Part shown: positions 21,981 to 31,334 of the stretch, in pieces
Layout of the letters: each line of letters opens with the position of its first letter
Position numbering within the stretch: the stretch's first letter is position 1
Source: a virus
Reading direction: 5' to 3' (one strand)
Virus record (IMG/VR): IMGVR_UViG_3300027969_002424
Span: 62,001-126,000 of that record
DNA length: 64,000 nucleotides
Made by a program: the position numbers and the translations under genes
Notes under the pieces: generated by a model
What the model was told of the DNA's origin: nothing
The model's database searches: none
The model's input: the letters and a program-made list of their open reading frames with translations, nothing else

Positions 21981-23225
21981 TTATATCCAATAATCTTTCA
22001 TATACGGTATATAATCAAATATATTTCTATTACGATGCTTATCTAATGACGTAACAAATTTTTGCATTTCTAACCACTTATTGATTCGCAACTCGCTATC
22101 AACTTGTTTGTTTATTACAGTATTAAGTATGTTATTAATTGCCGAAGTGTACTTATCTCCTAAATTGCGTTCAGCAGATAATTGAATTACTCGTTGTAGA
22201 GTATCTTTAGCTTTCTCTTTCATCTCATTTGGCATGTATATAGGATCAAAATAGTCAGGGTTATTAACACATTGTATGTGCGGGAGACTTTTTAATATGC
22301 TTGAATTAGTTTCAATCTGAGTTTCCCACCAATCAATTAAAGTATCCAATGTGAGCAGGTTCAATGAGATTACAGTATGACTTAATCCAATATGGTAATT
22401 GCCATGCTGTTTAGCAATTTCTTTTAAATTATCTAACTGTGATGTTACCTTATTCCAACTGAAGGGGTATCTAATATATTCATTAATAGGACCTACTCCA
22501 TCTACACTAATAGTAATATGCTTAGTACTAAAGTGACTCCACAACTCTAACAATTCATCTGAGACTCCAGTCAAATTAGTTACATATCCTAATGTTATAT
22601 TTTTTGCTCTACCTTGGTCAATCAATCGTTTTAATAAAAATATATGTGGTTCATTGATTGTAGGTTCGCCGCCTAAAAACTGTATAGCACTAAGGTTAGG
22701 TAAGTTATCAATCAAGTTAGGTATATTTTCTTCAGTAAACCAGTTTGGAGTAATCCAATCCATTTTTTCACCAGTGATAATCTCTTGTTCTTTTTTCCAA
22801 AGTGAACTAGCAGATTCATTACACATTAAACATGCACTATTACATTTATTACCCACTGTTATATCTAATAAAAATATATTAGATAAGTCAGGTATAGTAG
22901 CAGTAGCAGTATGAAGATTTTTATTTAATCTAGATTCCACACTATCTAACGTATTATTGAATATTTGTCTGGTACTAGCTTGTCCATGCTGTTCTCTAGT
23001 ACGACACATGTTACATATAGGATCCCATTTACCATCTAGTAGTTTTGTTCTTAGCGATACTAACTCATCATTGTTAAACCATTTTACTACATTATTATCA
23101 TAGTTCTTTAGTTGATGCCGTGTTTGCCCGGGCCAAAAATAAGTATCTACTGCACAACAAGGTCTTATGGTTCCGTCGTATCCAAAACTTATAGAATTTG
23201 ATGCTAGCGCACAATACAGTGACAT
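21981..23225 (-). CDS. Radical SAM protein with N-terminal twitch domain (array member 5)
   Basis: 414 residues. The order is reversed compared with ordinary SPASM enzymes: first a cysteine region (GTIRPCC at 23-24, then ICNMC at 71-74) that would hold an auxiliary iron-sulfur cluster, then the radical SAM motif GNKCNSACLMC (Cys128, Cys132, Cys135), then LGGEPT (GGEP motif) and SVDGVGPINEYIRYPF. This is the N-twitch radical SAM layout. It is the last of five consecutive radical SAM genes. The start carries an AGGAAATTTAA leader. Confidence 0.9.
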   Translation of the reverse strand: MSLYCALASNSISFGYDGTIRPCCAVDTYFWPGQTRHQLKNYDNNVVKWFNNDELVSLRTKLLDGKWDPICNMCRTREQHGQASTRQIFNNTLDSVESRLNKNLHTATATIPDLSNIFLLDITVGNKCNSACLMCNESASSLWKKEQEIITGEKMDWITPNWFTEENIPNLIDNLPNLSAIQFLGGEPTINEPHIFLLKRLIDQGRAKNITLGYVTNLTGVSDELLELWSHFSTKHITISVDGVGPINEYIRYPFSWNKVTSQLDNLKEIAKQHGNYHIGLSHTVISLNLLTLDTLIDWWETQIETNSSILKSLPHIQCVNNPDYFDPIYMPNEMKEKAKDTLQRVIQLSAERNLGDKYTSAINNILNTVINKQVDSELRINKWLEMQKFVTSLDKHRNRNIFDYIPYMKDYWI

Positions 23226-24197
23226 TTAAATTTCCTTTGTAATAAGTATATCGGTTCCGCATGTACATTGCTGCTTTTTACATATCACTGGTTCTGCTAC
23301 TGTAGTAACAGTATCATATATATTACCCAATGAAGGGCCTTGCCCACAACTTGCAGCAGTTATATGTCCAGTACTATTTATAAACAAACTTTCATCAACA
23401 TAGCATTTCCATCCTGAAAAGAAATTTTTACGTTCTGCCACCAGTCTATTACCGTTCAACGGTTGCTCTGTTTCAGACTCATATACTTCTTTGCTTGCAG
23501 TTCGCCATTTACTTCCATTTGGCTTACTAATTTTAGTTTGTGATTCAAATGTATGTGTCTCAAAGAATTCATACATTCTAGGTTCACTGTATTTCCATGG
23601 ACCCACATTGACACTAATGTCATCAAACAATGGCACCCATTCTAAATTATAATTTTGTAAAATAGATTTTACTCTTTCCCCAAACTCAACAACTTCATCA
23701 AATCTATTTTCTTGCATCATCATTCTACAGCATAGATAATTTACCTTATCTTGTAAAAAAATCAAGTTGTCTAAGTACCTAGGAGTATTTGCAAAATCAA
23801 TATGATAGCTAGCTACAACGTCATGGAACAAGTGATAATTCTCTTTCCACCAGTTAGTGCTAGTACTCAAATTAGTATTGATTGCAATTTGCGGGTCATC
23901 TAGTCGTTCTTTTAACCATTTAATCAATGGTAATAAATGAGGCCAAACAGTAGGCTCTCCCCCACTAAAGAAGAATTTAAATCCTTTATATCCCCTAGCT
24001 TCTTGTGCAGTTAAAATTATGTTTAAATTGTCTACTATCTTATCAAAATCTTTTGGCTCATTCTTCTTAGGATTTTTGCCTGCCCAGTTACCAGGATTGC
24101 AATAACTACATTTAAAATTACAGAAGTCACTTACTTGCCAGGTTATATTGATATACGGAGTTTCTACCGGTCTTATCGCTATCAATTTATCATTCAT
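23226..24197 (-). CDS. Radical SAM protein with C-terminal cysteines (array member 4)
   Basis: 323 residues, the shortest of the five and the only one with conventional order. The motif DFCNFKCSYCNPG near the start gives Cys26, Cys30 and Cys33. FFSGGEPTVWP follows. The C-terminal part has GHITAASCGQG and KKQQCTCG, an auxiliary-cluster-like cysteine set. It is adjacent to its neighbours with a 4-base overlap upstream and no gap downstream. CNPGNWAG after the cluster motif is also seen in a similar form (CHPKYSTSF) in array member 1. Confidence 0.9.
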   Translation of the reverse strand: MNDKLIAIRPVETPYINITWQVSDFCNFKCSYCNPGNWAGKNPKKNEPKDFDKIVDNLNIILTAQEARGYKGFKFFFSGGEPTVWPHLLPLIKWLKERLDDPQIAINTNLSTSTNWWKENYHLFHDVVASYHIDFANTPRYLDNLIFLQDKVNYLCCRMMMQENRFDEVVEFGERVKSILQNYNLEWVPLFDDISVNVGPWKYSEPRMYEFFETHTFESQTKISKPNGSKWRTASKEVYESETEQPLNGNRLVAERKNFFSGWKCYVDESLFINSTGHITAASCGQGPSLGNIYDTVTTVAEPVICKKQQCTCGTDILITKEI

Positions 24198-25555
24198 ATG
24201 ATATCCTTAAACAATTCAGTACCTTTCAAATTACGATGCTTGTCATTAAACTCAATAAAATGTTTTAATCTGTCACTCAACTCGCTATTGTATGGAGAAT
24301 TTAATACTGAATCTTTATACGCATTAAAAGTATGGTCATCAACTACAAATCTATTTGGGGCGTCATTGTAATATTTTCTATAATTCATTGATTGTTTGGT
24401 AACTATTTCAATATATTCTTCTCTAATGTTTTTAGGAATAGCGTTCAATGAAAGAAATTCAGGTGCAGATAAAGTTATAGGCCACCACGTTATGTGTTTA
24501 TCATGTTTAGAAGATAGCAAATACAACATACTCCAAATTGACATAACATGCTTAAAATTCATAGCTTGTAGTACAGTATAGCATTTTATCTTCCAACCTG
24601 GTCGAGTTGATGCTAACTCAACTGCTTTATCTACGTTTTCTCTAACTTTGGCAAAGTCACTAGGATACCTAATATATTCACCTACTTCACCAACCCCGTC
24701 AATACTCATCTGTATTTCAACGTTTTTAAATTTTTCTAACTTACTATAGAATGATTGATTCCAAGTTGTCATATTACTAGTAAATTCTATTTGGCAGTCT
24801 GTGTTATTTGCTTCCAATAACATTTCAAACATTTTGTAATTAGCTTTAATTAAGGTAGGTTCACCGCCGGTAGTATATAATCTACGCAAAGTAGGAGCCA
24901 TCTTTTTAAAATTGTTGTAAAATATTTCAGTTTCAAACCAATCACGAACATCAGTCTCATTAACTATTTGTTGTTCTGTTTTCCACTTTGACTTTAACCA
25001 ACTTAATTTTGGATTATCTAAATAATTTTTATCTAAATATTCTGTTCTTTCTTGATGTATCAAAGAACTACTCATGCCCCAACAACTAACACATTGTAAG
25101 TTACATTGATTGCCTAATCTAAGTTCCAGGCTAACAGGTAATTGTGGTACTGATTGTTTTTCTAAATTTGCATCTAAATAATTAGATAACAATTTATCTT
25201 TTTGTATATATGACAACCACATTGCATTTTGACCCATTCTAGGACTATGTCCTGATAGTTTTTCTATTTTGTAGCAATCTTGACAATCAGGAGCACCTTC
25301 TCCTTTTATTTTTCTTTCTCTAACATATTGCATATAAATGCTGTCCCATATTTCATCAATGTCATGGTATCCTAAATTGTAAGATTTAGCATTTTTATCT
25401 GAGACAAAGGTATCTAAAGGAATACTACAGCATAGTTTTATATTACCGTTTGGGTTAGTGTTTAAATTTAACCATGGCAAAGTACAAAATTTATCTACAC
25501 TTTTAATAGCCCAATCAAGTTTTTTAGTAACTGGTGCAGTTTCTAATTCATTCAT
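24194..25555 (-). CDS. Radical SAM protein with N-terminal twitch domain (array member 3)
   Basis: 453 residues. N-terminal cysteines lie in KFCTLPWLN (24), IKLCCSIP (42-43) and PDCQDCYKI (91, 94); the radical SAM motif GNQCNLQCVSCWG gives Cys151, Cys155 and Cys158. TTGGEPTLIKANY and MSIDGVGEVGEYIRYP follow. The phrase DGVG..EYIRYP is shared with array members 1 and 5 in variant forms, so these are paralogues. The start codon is coupled to the upstream stop through a duplicated 20-base segment (see 25544). Confidence 0.9.
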   Translation of the reverse strand: MNELETAPVTKKLDWAIKSVDKFCTLPWLNLNTNPNGNIKLCCSIPLDTFVSDKNAKSYNLGYHDIDEIWDSIYMQYVRERKIKGEGAPDCQDCYKIEKLSGHSPRMGQNAMWLSYIQKDKLLSNYLDANLEKQSVPQLPVSLELRLGNQCNLQCVSCWGMSSSLIHQERTEYLDKNYLDNPKLSWLKSKWKTEQQIVNETDVRDWFETEIFYNNFKKMAPTLRRLYTTGGEPTLIKANYKMFEMLLEANNTDCQIEFTSNMTTWNQSFYSKLEKFKNVEIQMSIDGVGEVGEYIRYPSDFAKVRENVDKAVELASTRPGWKIKCYTVLQAMNFKHVMSIWSMLYLLSSKHDKHITWWPITLSAPEFLSLNAIPKNIREEYIEIVTKQSMNYRKYYNDAPNRFVVDDHTFNAYKDSVLNSPYNSELSDRLKHFIEFNDKHRNLKGTELFKDII

Positions 25556-25589
25556 AATATTTTTAATTCATTCATAATATTTTTAATTC
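25544..25589 (-). repeat. 20-base tandem duplication at a gene junction
   Basis: Two exact 20-base copies (25544-25563 and 25564-25583) plus 6 bases of a third. The unit carries the stop/start junction TTATGAATG. The duplication leaves a complete 7-codon frame MNELKIL (25552-25575) between the two radical SAM genes. Its start overlaps the upstream stop and its stop overlaps the downstream start, so coupling is kept. Confidence 0.9.
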
Positions 25590-26774
25590 CGGATAAATTT
25601 CTATAAATTTTTCATTTCTAACTTCATCAATGACTGTTATTTGTTTTTTAAATTCAGATAACAGATTAGTATGATCTACACTATCCATATAACTTACTAT
25701 TCCTTTTACATCATGTATGATGTTGTCTTTTGCATTATTCTTAACTAACCAATCACAATATTCTTCATACAGTTGTCTAATTTTTTCTTTCTCATCTTCT
25801 GGTAAAATAGTAATTGAAAAGTATCTTGGATGTGTCAAAATATTTATTCGTATGTTATTGATGTCCAATAATCCTTCTTCTACCCATGATTTATGAAACT
25901 CAAACAAACTATGCACACTAAAGATACCTACAGTAGGGGTGATTTCGAAATAAACATCTGGACAAAGCATTATCATTTGTTGTCTGTTTAGTACTATGTC
26001 ATCCCAGTTAGTTCCTTTCCTAGCATATTCAGCTATCTTGCCGTGCGTATCTAAACTAGCAGCGACACGAACATCTTTGAACTTTTTCCAATAATCAAGT
26101 ATAGACTTGTCCTTGTAACGGAAATTACTAAAGTTAGTTGTATATCTTAACTTGATATGTGTAAGACCTTTTGACAACCAGTAATCTAGTATCTCATAAT
26201 GTTGGGGAGTTATCAATGCTTCGCCTCCGGCAAAATACACTTCTTCTATCGTATCTAAATGCGGCATTAAATCATTCATAAAGTTAGGATTAGATTTTAA
26301 ATCAATGAATTTCTTTGTTACTGATTCTGGGTGCAATTTTACTTGATCATCATACCAACTGCTACTCAAGCTAGGACCGCATGTCCTGCATTTCATGTTG
26401 CATAAATTACTGAATCTAATATCTAAGTATCTCATTTTAAAGTCATCAATGCTACCATCTTCTTTAGTTTCAGTTAAGTAAGGTAAATGATTTTTAAAAC
26501 TTTGTAAACTGTTTTTACGCAACGTCCAACTGTCTGCGGTATCTTCTAACTCATAACACCGTGAACATGCTGTAGGTTTTTCTCCATTAAGCATTTGTTT
26601 TCGTATGGTTTTATAGTTGGTATTGTTCATCAAATCATTAAGAGATTCTTTATGAACATTCCCAAATACTTCTTTAGTATCACTCATGCAACATGGAAAC
26701 GCATCGCCGTTAGGCCATATGTGTGTATGTATCCATGGCATCAAACAAATAACATTTTGATCAATATTTTTCAT
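25572..26774 (-). CDS. Radical SAM protein with N-terminal twitch domain (array member 2)
   Basis: 400 residues. N-terminal cysteines lie in VICLMPW (10), AFPCCMSD (28-29) and TACSRCYEL (70, 73); the radical SAM motif SNLCNMKCRTCGP gives Cys125, Cys129 and Cys132. FAGGEALITPQ (GGE motif) and SLDTHGKIAEYARKG follow. The segment CLMPWIHTHIWPNGDAFPCC is the same as the LPWLN..PNGNIKLCC region in member 3, showing common origin. Only the 7-codon bridging frame separates it from member 3. Confidence 0.9.
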   Translation of the reverse strand: MKNIDQNVICLMPWIHTHIWPNGDAFPCCMSDTKEVFGNVHKESLNDLMNNTNYKTIRKQMLNGEKPTACSRCYELEDTADSWTLRKNSLQSFKNHLPYLTETKEDGSIDDFKMRYLDIRFSNLCNMKCRTCGPSLSSSWYDDQVKLHPESVTKKFIDLKSNPNFMNDLMPHLDTIEEVYFAGGEALITPQHYEILDYWLSKGLTHIKLRYTTNFSNFRYKDKSILDYWKKFKDVRVAASLDTHGKIAEYARKGTNWDDIVLNRQQMIMLCPDVYFEITPTVGIFSVHSLFEFHKSWVEEGLLDINNIRINILTHPRYFSITILPEDEKEKIRQLYEEYCDWLVKNNAKDNIIHDVKGIVSYMDSVDHTNLLSEFKKQITVIDEVRNEKFIEIYPELKIL

Positions 26775-28171
26775 AATGGATTAAGTTGGTTGGTAGATTG
26801 GCACAATCTATAAAAATCTAACATTTCAGGAAATATAGCTAACATATCAGTCTCCCTGCGTTCATCTAATTCGTTGAACCAATTATAGAAATCTCTACGT
26901 CCTTCTATTAATTTGTTTTCTGGATAAACTGTCTCTGCCATATAATCTACTACACGTTTAAACTTTTCATATTCAACCGTAGTAAATTTATTGCTAGCAT
27001 TATCATCTACGTTTTCTTCCATGAACTTCAATGCATCGTGCATATAAGGCATAAATTTATCTTTAGGCAATATGTTCATATCGTATTGAATTGGTTCACG
27101 CAGATATGGGGTATCAAATCTAATACGATGACTTTTTGTATCTTCATACCAATTATATTGCTGACGCCATTCTAAGAATTTAGCCAAATACTCTTTAAAC
27201 GTAGTTACACTAAAGATATTAAACGTAATCATAAATGTGATTGGGCTATCTGTGCGTTGTAAGTATGCGTGAAAATTCTTTTCCCACAATTCTAAGTCTA
27301 GTCCAGTACGAATATATTCGGCACGAGGTCCCCAGGTGTCTAGACTAGTGAACAACTTAAATGCACGGATTTTTCCATCGTCACACAACTGTTTAACATT
27401 GTCACTTAGTTTCTCAACCAGACTTGTTTTAGTACCTAGGTTACTGTTGATATTTAACTCTAACCATGGCATAGGTTGATTGTCAATCTCTTTCAATAAC
27501 TTCCATGTACTAGTGTGCATTGTAGGTTCGCCACCTGTTACACGCATGATATTCAATGTCTTACGTAATTCAGGCCACCATTTCCAAAATGCGTCAACGT
27601 ATGGATTTTCTTCTTCACGCTGATATAGTTTCATCCAATCAATATCGCAACGATGATTCTTAACTGTAGTAACAGGACCGTTATTTTTTATTTCATTGTA
27701 AAAACTAGTAGAGTACTTCGGATGACAATATCCGCATTTGAAATTACACTCATTACCAAAATTAATCTCTATGTATTCCGGGTTAATGTTTTGATCCCAT
27801 GGACCTTCTACTGTTTGTTTATAGCGTTCTTCGTTGAATATTGAAGCATTACGAATGTGCCTGTCACTAATATAGTCAGGGCCCATTGCTTCAATGTTCC
27901 AGCAATATTGACATCCAGTTGGCTTACTACCTTCAAGCATTTCTTTACGCTCAAGTTTCTTATGCATTGTATTATGCAATGCTGATGGGTTATCAGCTAA
28001 TTCACTTAAGGGAATTTTGTGTGGTTTGGGATGATAGCAACTATGTGTCTCACCTGATTGCAAGTACATAGTTACATGGTGCCACTTAGCTAAACAAAAA
28101 GAAGGGGTGGTTTCATTCGCAATCTTAATCTTAATGTCTTGAATTCTTTGGTGTTCACTACTCATCACCAT
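26771..28171 (-). CDS. Radical SAM protein with N-terminal twitch-like domain (array member 1)
   Basis: 466 residues, the longest of the five. N-terminal cysteines lie in SFCLAKWHH (26), THSCYHPKP (45) and TGCQYCWNI (87, 90); the first site has one Cys where the others have a CC pair. The radical SAM motif GNECNFKCGYCHP gives Cys142, Cys146 and Cys149. RVTGGEPTMHTS and SLDTWGPRAEYIRTG follow. It starts the array and overlaps the GT-like gene upstream by 7 bases. Confidence 0.9.
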   Translation of the reverse strand: MVMSSEHQRIQDIKIKIANETTPSFCLAKWHHVTMYLQSGETHSCYHPKPHKIPLSELADNPSALHNTMHKKLERKEMLEGSKPTGCQYCWNIEAMGPDYISDRHIRNASIFNEERYKQTVEGPWDQNINPEYIEINFGNECNFKCGYCHPKYSTSFYNEIKNNGPVTTVKNHRCDIDWMKLYQREEENPYVDAFWKWWPELRKTLNIMRVTGGEPTMHTSTWKLLKEIDNQPMPWLELNINSNLGTKTSLVEKLSDNVKQLCDDGKIRAFKLFTSLDTWGPRAEYIRTGLDLELWEKNFHAYLQRTDSPITFMITFNIFSVTTFKEYLAKFLEWRQQYNWYEDTKSHRIRFDTPYLREPIQYDMNILPKDKFMPYMHDALKFMEENVDDNASNKFTTVEYEKFKRVVDYMAETVYPENKLIEGRRDFYNWFNELDERRETDMLAIFPEMLDFYRLCQSTNQLNPL

Positions 28172-29118
28172 CCTTCAATCTTGCGAATAACATCCATTTC
28201 AGTTACTAATGGCCCCAGATTACGAAAATCTGCTTTATAATGTCTCTTAAAGAATTTGCTTTGTCCTCTATCTAGTGTACACATTGGCAATCCAAGTTTG
28301 TCATGTAATCCTGCACCTAATAGTGTTGCTTCACGCTCTGGATCTCTATTATATTCTTGTTCTTCCCACATTGTTATATAGTTGTCAAACCATTGAACAC
28401 TGGTGTGGTCCCAATCAGTTAACATGGTCATGTATGTTCCAAGTCTTGCCCCGTAAATAGCCCACATCCCATTCTCAACATCAGCACCTACATTGTGCCA
28501 TATGGTTAAGTTGTTTAGATTGCGACTAGCAACTGTTTCTTTGAAAGTATTAATATCAGGCTTTGCTCCTTTGTCTAAACACATCTTGACTCCTTCACGG
28601 AATCCAGCACGCCATGCTTGAAATGGTGTATAGTTAGGGTAAGTAGTAGAGTAACAATCATACATTGCCCAGTATAGGTTATCTTTGCTGTCTAAACAAA
28701 AGTCAGCAATACGTGATACATCACCGTCAGTTTGATGCTCATGTGTTTTCATTTCACGCACATAAGTTTTTGTCCAGCTACTCATACCGCCATTGCCGTA
28801 ACGTAATCCATTTATACTATTAACTGCTTTCCAACGGAACTGTGCTTTCTGAAACTTTTCATCTTTGCTAGTGAAGTCTAATTGAATGTTGAAGAAACTT
28901 TCTTCTGGCATGTTGTCACCATCAATCAATATGAATCGTTCAGTATCACTAGCCTCACCTGCTGCTTTGTGTGCGGCATCACTACCTTTGACTCCGTCAA
29001 CTCTTTTAGCCCATGGGACCATATTCTTAATCTTAAGCCAAAATTCTTCTTTCTGTGGTTCATCATAGCTTAAGTAGATACAATCTAAATCAGCTACATC
29101 AACAATATCATAACTCAT
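28165..29118 (-). CDS. Glycosyltransferase-like protein sharing a domain with the giant repeat protein
   Basis: 317 residues. The N-terminal half has FILIDGDNMPEESFF (a D-x-D type acid cluster), then NSINGLRYGNGG. The C-terminal half has FQAWRAGFREGVKMC and later GMWAIYGARLGTYMTMLTDW. The same elements in the same order occur at the C-terminus of the 1,353-residue protein. I read this as a GT-A-like phage transferase because of DGDN. It is part of the operon, with overlaps at both ends. Confidence 0.65.
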   Translation of the reverse strand: MSYDIVDVADLDCIYLSYDEPQKEEFWLKIKNMVPWAKRVDGVKGSDAAHKAAGEASDTERFILIDGDNMPEESFFNIQLDFTSKDEKFQKAQFRWKAVNSINGLRYGNGGMSSWTKTYVREMKTHEHQTDGDVSRIADFCLDSKDNLYWAMYDCYSTTYPNYTPFQAWRAGFREGVKMCLDKGAKPDINTFKETVASRNLNNLTIWHNVGADVENGMWAIYGARLGTYMTMLTDWDHTSVQWFDNYITMWEEQEYNRDPEREATLLGAGLHDKLGLPMCTLDRGQSKFFKRHYKADFRNLGPLVTEMDVIRKIEGW

Positions 29119-29449
29119 ATGTTTTTAATTTCCATTTAGTATGAGGATCAGTTGATTCAACTATAATGCTTACATCATCAATACTACAAGCAATGCCTTC
29201 TAATTCATTTGGCATCAGTTTATGAACCACTGCTTCTGCTTTGAATCTTGAAACTTTACCATCAATTACTCTAACATCAGGTCTGGCTTCAACAAAGGTC
29301 ATTGCATCTATAACAATATAGTTACCTTCTACTGACTTGTCTCCAGTATAGCATATTACTTTACCATGCTCATCATAATATAATCTAAACTCAGGTGGTT
29401 CCAATTTAGGCGCTTCCCAAATTATTACATAGTCTTTTTCTTCATTCAT
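29108..29449 (-). CDS. Hypothetical phage protein, 113 residues
   Basis: A small acidic beta-rich protein. It begins with WEAPKLEPPEFRLYYDEHGKV, split as WEAPKLEPPEF and RLYYDEHGKVICYTGD, and ends KWKLKTYEL. No cysteine cluster or membrane segment. It lies between a GT-like gene and a GT-A gene with short overlaps on both sides (11 and 4 bases). It might be an accessory subunit or a virion component; nothing shows which. Confidence 0.7.
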   Translation of the reverse strand: MNEEKDYVIIWEAPKLEPPEFRLYYDEHGKVICYTGDKSVEGNYIVIDAMTFVEARPDVRVIDGKVSRFKAEAVVHKLMPNELEGIACSIDDVSIIVESTDPHTKWKLKTYEL

Positions 29450-30186
29450 AGTACTATCTTATCACAAAAATTCTTCACATGATAGTGAAATGGATACTGC
29501 TGTGGCACAGTCTGTACTCTAATTTGATTAGGTAAGCATTCATATATAAAAGTATCTGTCCAATTTTCAGTTGGAGTTCCATTGATATATTGTTTCATGT
29601 GAACCATACTCATTTCAGTAAATGTAGGCAATGTAGTTTTTTCTACTCCCATGATATGACATGCTAATGCATAAACCCAATCAGTACTTGCTAATTCATC
29701 TGGATTACACTTCAATATTTTTTTATATTCTTCCCAGTTATTGAATATTTCTTTTACTAAATCAAAGAATTTACTTGCTGTATCTGATTTCTTGAAATAA
29801 GTTATAGCATTATATACGTCTGGCAATTTATTATCATCGATGAATCTACGATAGAATCGGATATCTGATATTTCTTGTTTAAAGTTTCTGATTGTATTTG
29901 ACACTACAATATCTCTGTCTTTTAGTACATCCCACCAGTGTTCAATGTTGCGTGGGATGTACATATCAGCTTCTAATTTGATTGTATAGACATACGGGCT
30001 TGCTTCATACACTTGCCAATCATTTGCAAAGCCACCCAAATTACCGTGAGGTAACATATCAGTTGTAATAATAGTTACATTGGCATCGGGCATTACTCTG
30101 AGTATGCTTTTCTGTAGTGTTTTGGCACAATTAGTATAGCTAATTTTCTCAGTATCCTGTGCCATTATTACAAAACCTTTATTCAC
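29446..30186 (-). CDS. GT-A type glycosyltransferase-like protein
   Basis: 246 residues. A beta-strand and nucleotide region (VTIITTDMLPHG, 37-48) precedes YTIKLEADMYIP, where Glu72 and Asp74 sit where GT-A enzymes carry the metal-binding DxD motif. A region with STDWVYALACHIMG follows, and a C-terminal His-rich end. The same design, with DTD, occurs in the 268-residue neighbour, so they are paralogues. It probably transfers a sugar from a nucleotide donor. The E-x-D variant could weaken metal binding. Confidence 0.65.
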   Translation of the reverse strand: MNKGFVIMAQDTEKISYTNCAKTLQKSILRVMPDANVTIITTDMLPHGNLGGFANDWQVYEASPYVYTIKLEADMYIPRNIEHWWDVLKDRDIVVSNTIRNFKQEISDIRFYRRFIDDNKLPDVYNAITYFKKSDTASKFFDLVKEIFNNWEEYKKILKCNPDELASTDWVYALACHIMGVEKTTLPTFTEMSMVHMKQYINGTPTENWTDTFIYECLPNQIRVQTVPQQYPFHYHVKNFCDKIVL

Positions 30187-30985
30187 TTATCAACTCCATA
30201 AAGTTTTCTTTGTTCATAACATGAAAGTCCATATCTTTTATGGTAATGTATTCTTTTCGAATCTTTCCTCTATTCCAACTGTCAAACATTATAGTATACT
30301 CAGTGTTAAATTCATTGTCATTGTTTTTATATACACTAGTATTTTTACCAACATGCATCAGATTCCATGGGATAACATCTTCGATTGGAGTAGTATGTCC
30401 ATTGACAATTCTAGTAGCCAATGTTAATGCATAGTCATTGCGGAAAGTAACAGATATAAACCCGTGAATACTTGCATAATGTTCAAAGTTATTTTGAATC
30501 ATTTCTAAACTATTGAATATTTGTTCTGCTCTTTTTGTTTTCTTAAAGGTAACTACAGTAGCCCACAATGTATTAAAACTGTATACACTTAACATTTCTT
30601 GCACCGCGTTTGGATGCATCAAAAAACTTGTAGTGTCGTGGCAGCAAAAGTCAGTTGGTAATTCGAAGGTCTTTAGTAACTTATCTGAATTTACCATGTA
30701 ATCAGTATCTAGCAAGATAGTTTCATCATATGGACTAAATTGATATGCACGGTACCTGCCTTTATTGTACCATGGTCCCCAATCTCTTTTGTTGGATTTA
30801 TCAGCAGGAGCCATAACAATGTTATCAAATTGATATGATTGTTTAACTGGCAGTGATTCACTATCTGTTATTAAGGTAACAGGAATATCCAAAAAGTGAT
30901 TTATGCGTTTAGCAGTTGACACTGCCATCTCATAGTAATTATATTTTGGACTGTTGAATGCAAATAATAATGCGCCTCTAGTCAT
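30179..30985 (-). CDS. GT-A type glycosyltransferase-like protein
   Basis: 268 residues. It opens with a Rossmann-like start (RGALLFAFNSPKYNYYEMA), then VTLITDSESL and ETILLDTDYMVNS, where Asp93 and Asp95 form the DxD metal site. WATVVTFKKTKRAE and NDYALTLATRIVNG follow. Overlaps of 8 and 4 bases join it to its neighbours. Best guess is a GT8-like hexosyltransferase; donor and acceptor unknown. Confidence 0.7.
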   Translation of the reverse strand: MTRGALLFAFNSPKYNYYEMAVSTAKRINHFLDIPVTLITDSESLPVKQSYQFDNIVMAPADKSNKRDWGPWYNKGRYRAYQFSPYDETILLDTDYMVNSDKLLKTFELPTDFCCHDTTSFLMHPNAVQEMLSVYSFNTLWATVVTFKKTKRAEQIFNSLEMIQNNFEHYASIHGFISVTFRNDYALTLATRIVNGHTTPIEDVIPWNLMHVGKNTSVYKNNDNEFNTEYTIMFDSWNRGKIRKEYITIKDMDFHVMNKENFMELISE

Positions 30986-31287
30986 CTTTTCTTCTCAAGT
31001 TCAATCCATTCATTATACCAAATTTCCATAACGTTTGCATACGTGACAGAAAGTTTATGTAGCAAGTCAATTCTATTAACTTTGACTGGGTTATTGAAAG
31101 TATCAATTAAAATTATATAATTATCAGTGGATGAGTTTAAAAAGTTGATGGTTTCTAAATTGGCTCGCCAAAGTCCAGACTGATCAGCTACGATAAACTT
31201 ACTATCGTACTTGTCTTTTAGATATGATTTGGCTGAATTATGATTGAAGCGGGCTTTAGCTTCACTTATTAATGTGGTTGTATCCAT
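30982..31287 (-). CDS. Conserved-looking phage protein, 101 residues
   Basis: Begins DTTTLISEAKARFNHNSAK, then LKDKYDSKFIVADQSGLWRA and TDNYIILIDTFNNPVKV, and ends in a Trp-rich helix (MEIWYNEWIELEKK). It lies first in the modification operon and directly after the fibre genes. I recall similar small proteins beside tail-fibre genes in other large phages, which suggests a virion or fibre-assembly role, but I cannot name it. AGGAG precedes the start. Confidence 0.7.
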   Translation of the reverse strand: MDTTTLISEAKARFNHNSAKSYLKDKYDSKFIVADQSGLWRANLETINFLNSSTDNYIILIDTFNNPVKVNRIDLLHKLSVTYANVMEIWYNEWIELEKKR

Positions 31288-31334
31288 GTGTACTCCTAAG
31301 AGTATTTAGATAGATACAACTATGATGTGAAAAA

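Noticed and set aside
21981-28171. One of the radical SAM proteins being PqqE for the pqqA peptide.
   Set aside because: Four have N-terminal auxiliary cysteines and the fifth lacks the usual PqqE layout; no PqqD-like domain is seen. They are also over 12 kb away from pqqA and in a separate operon.
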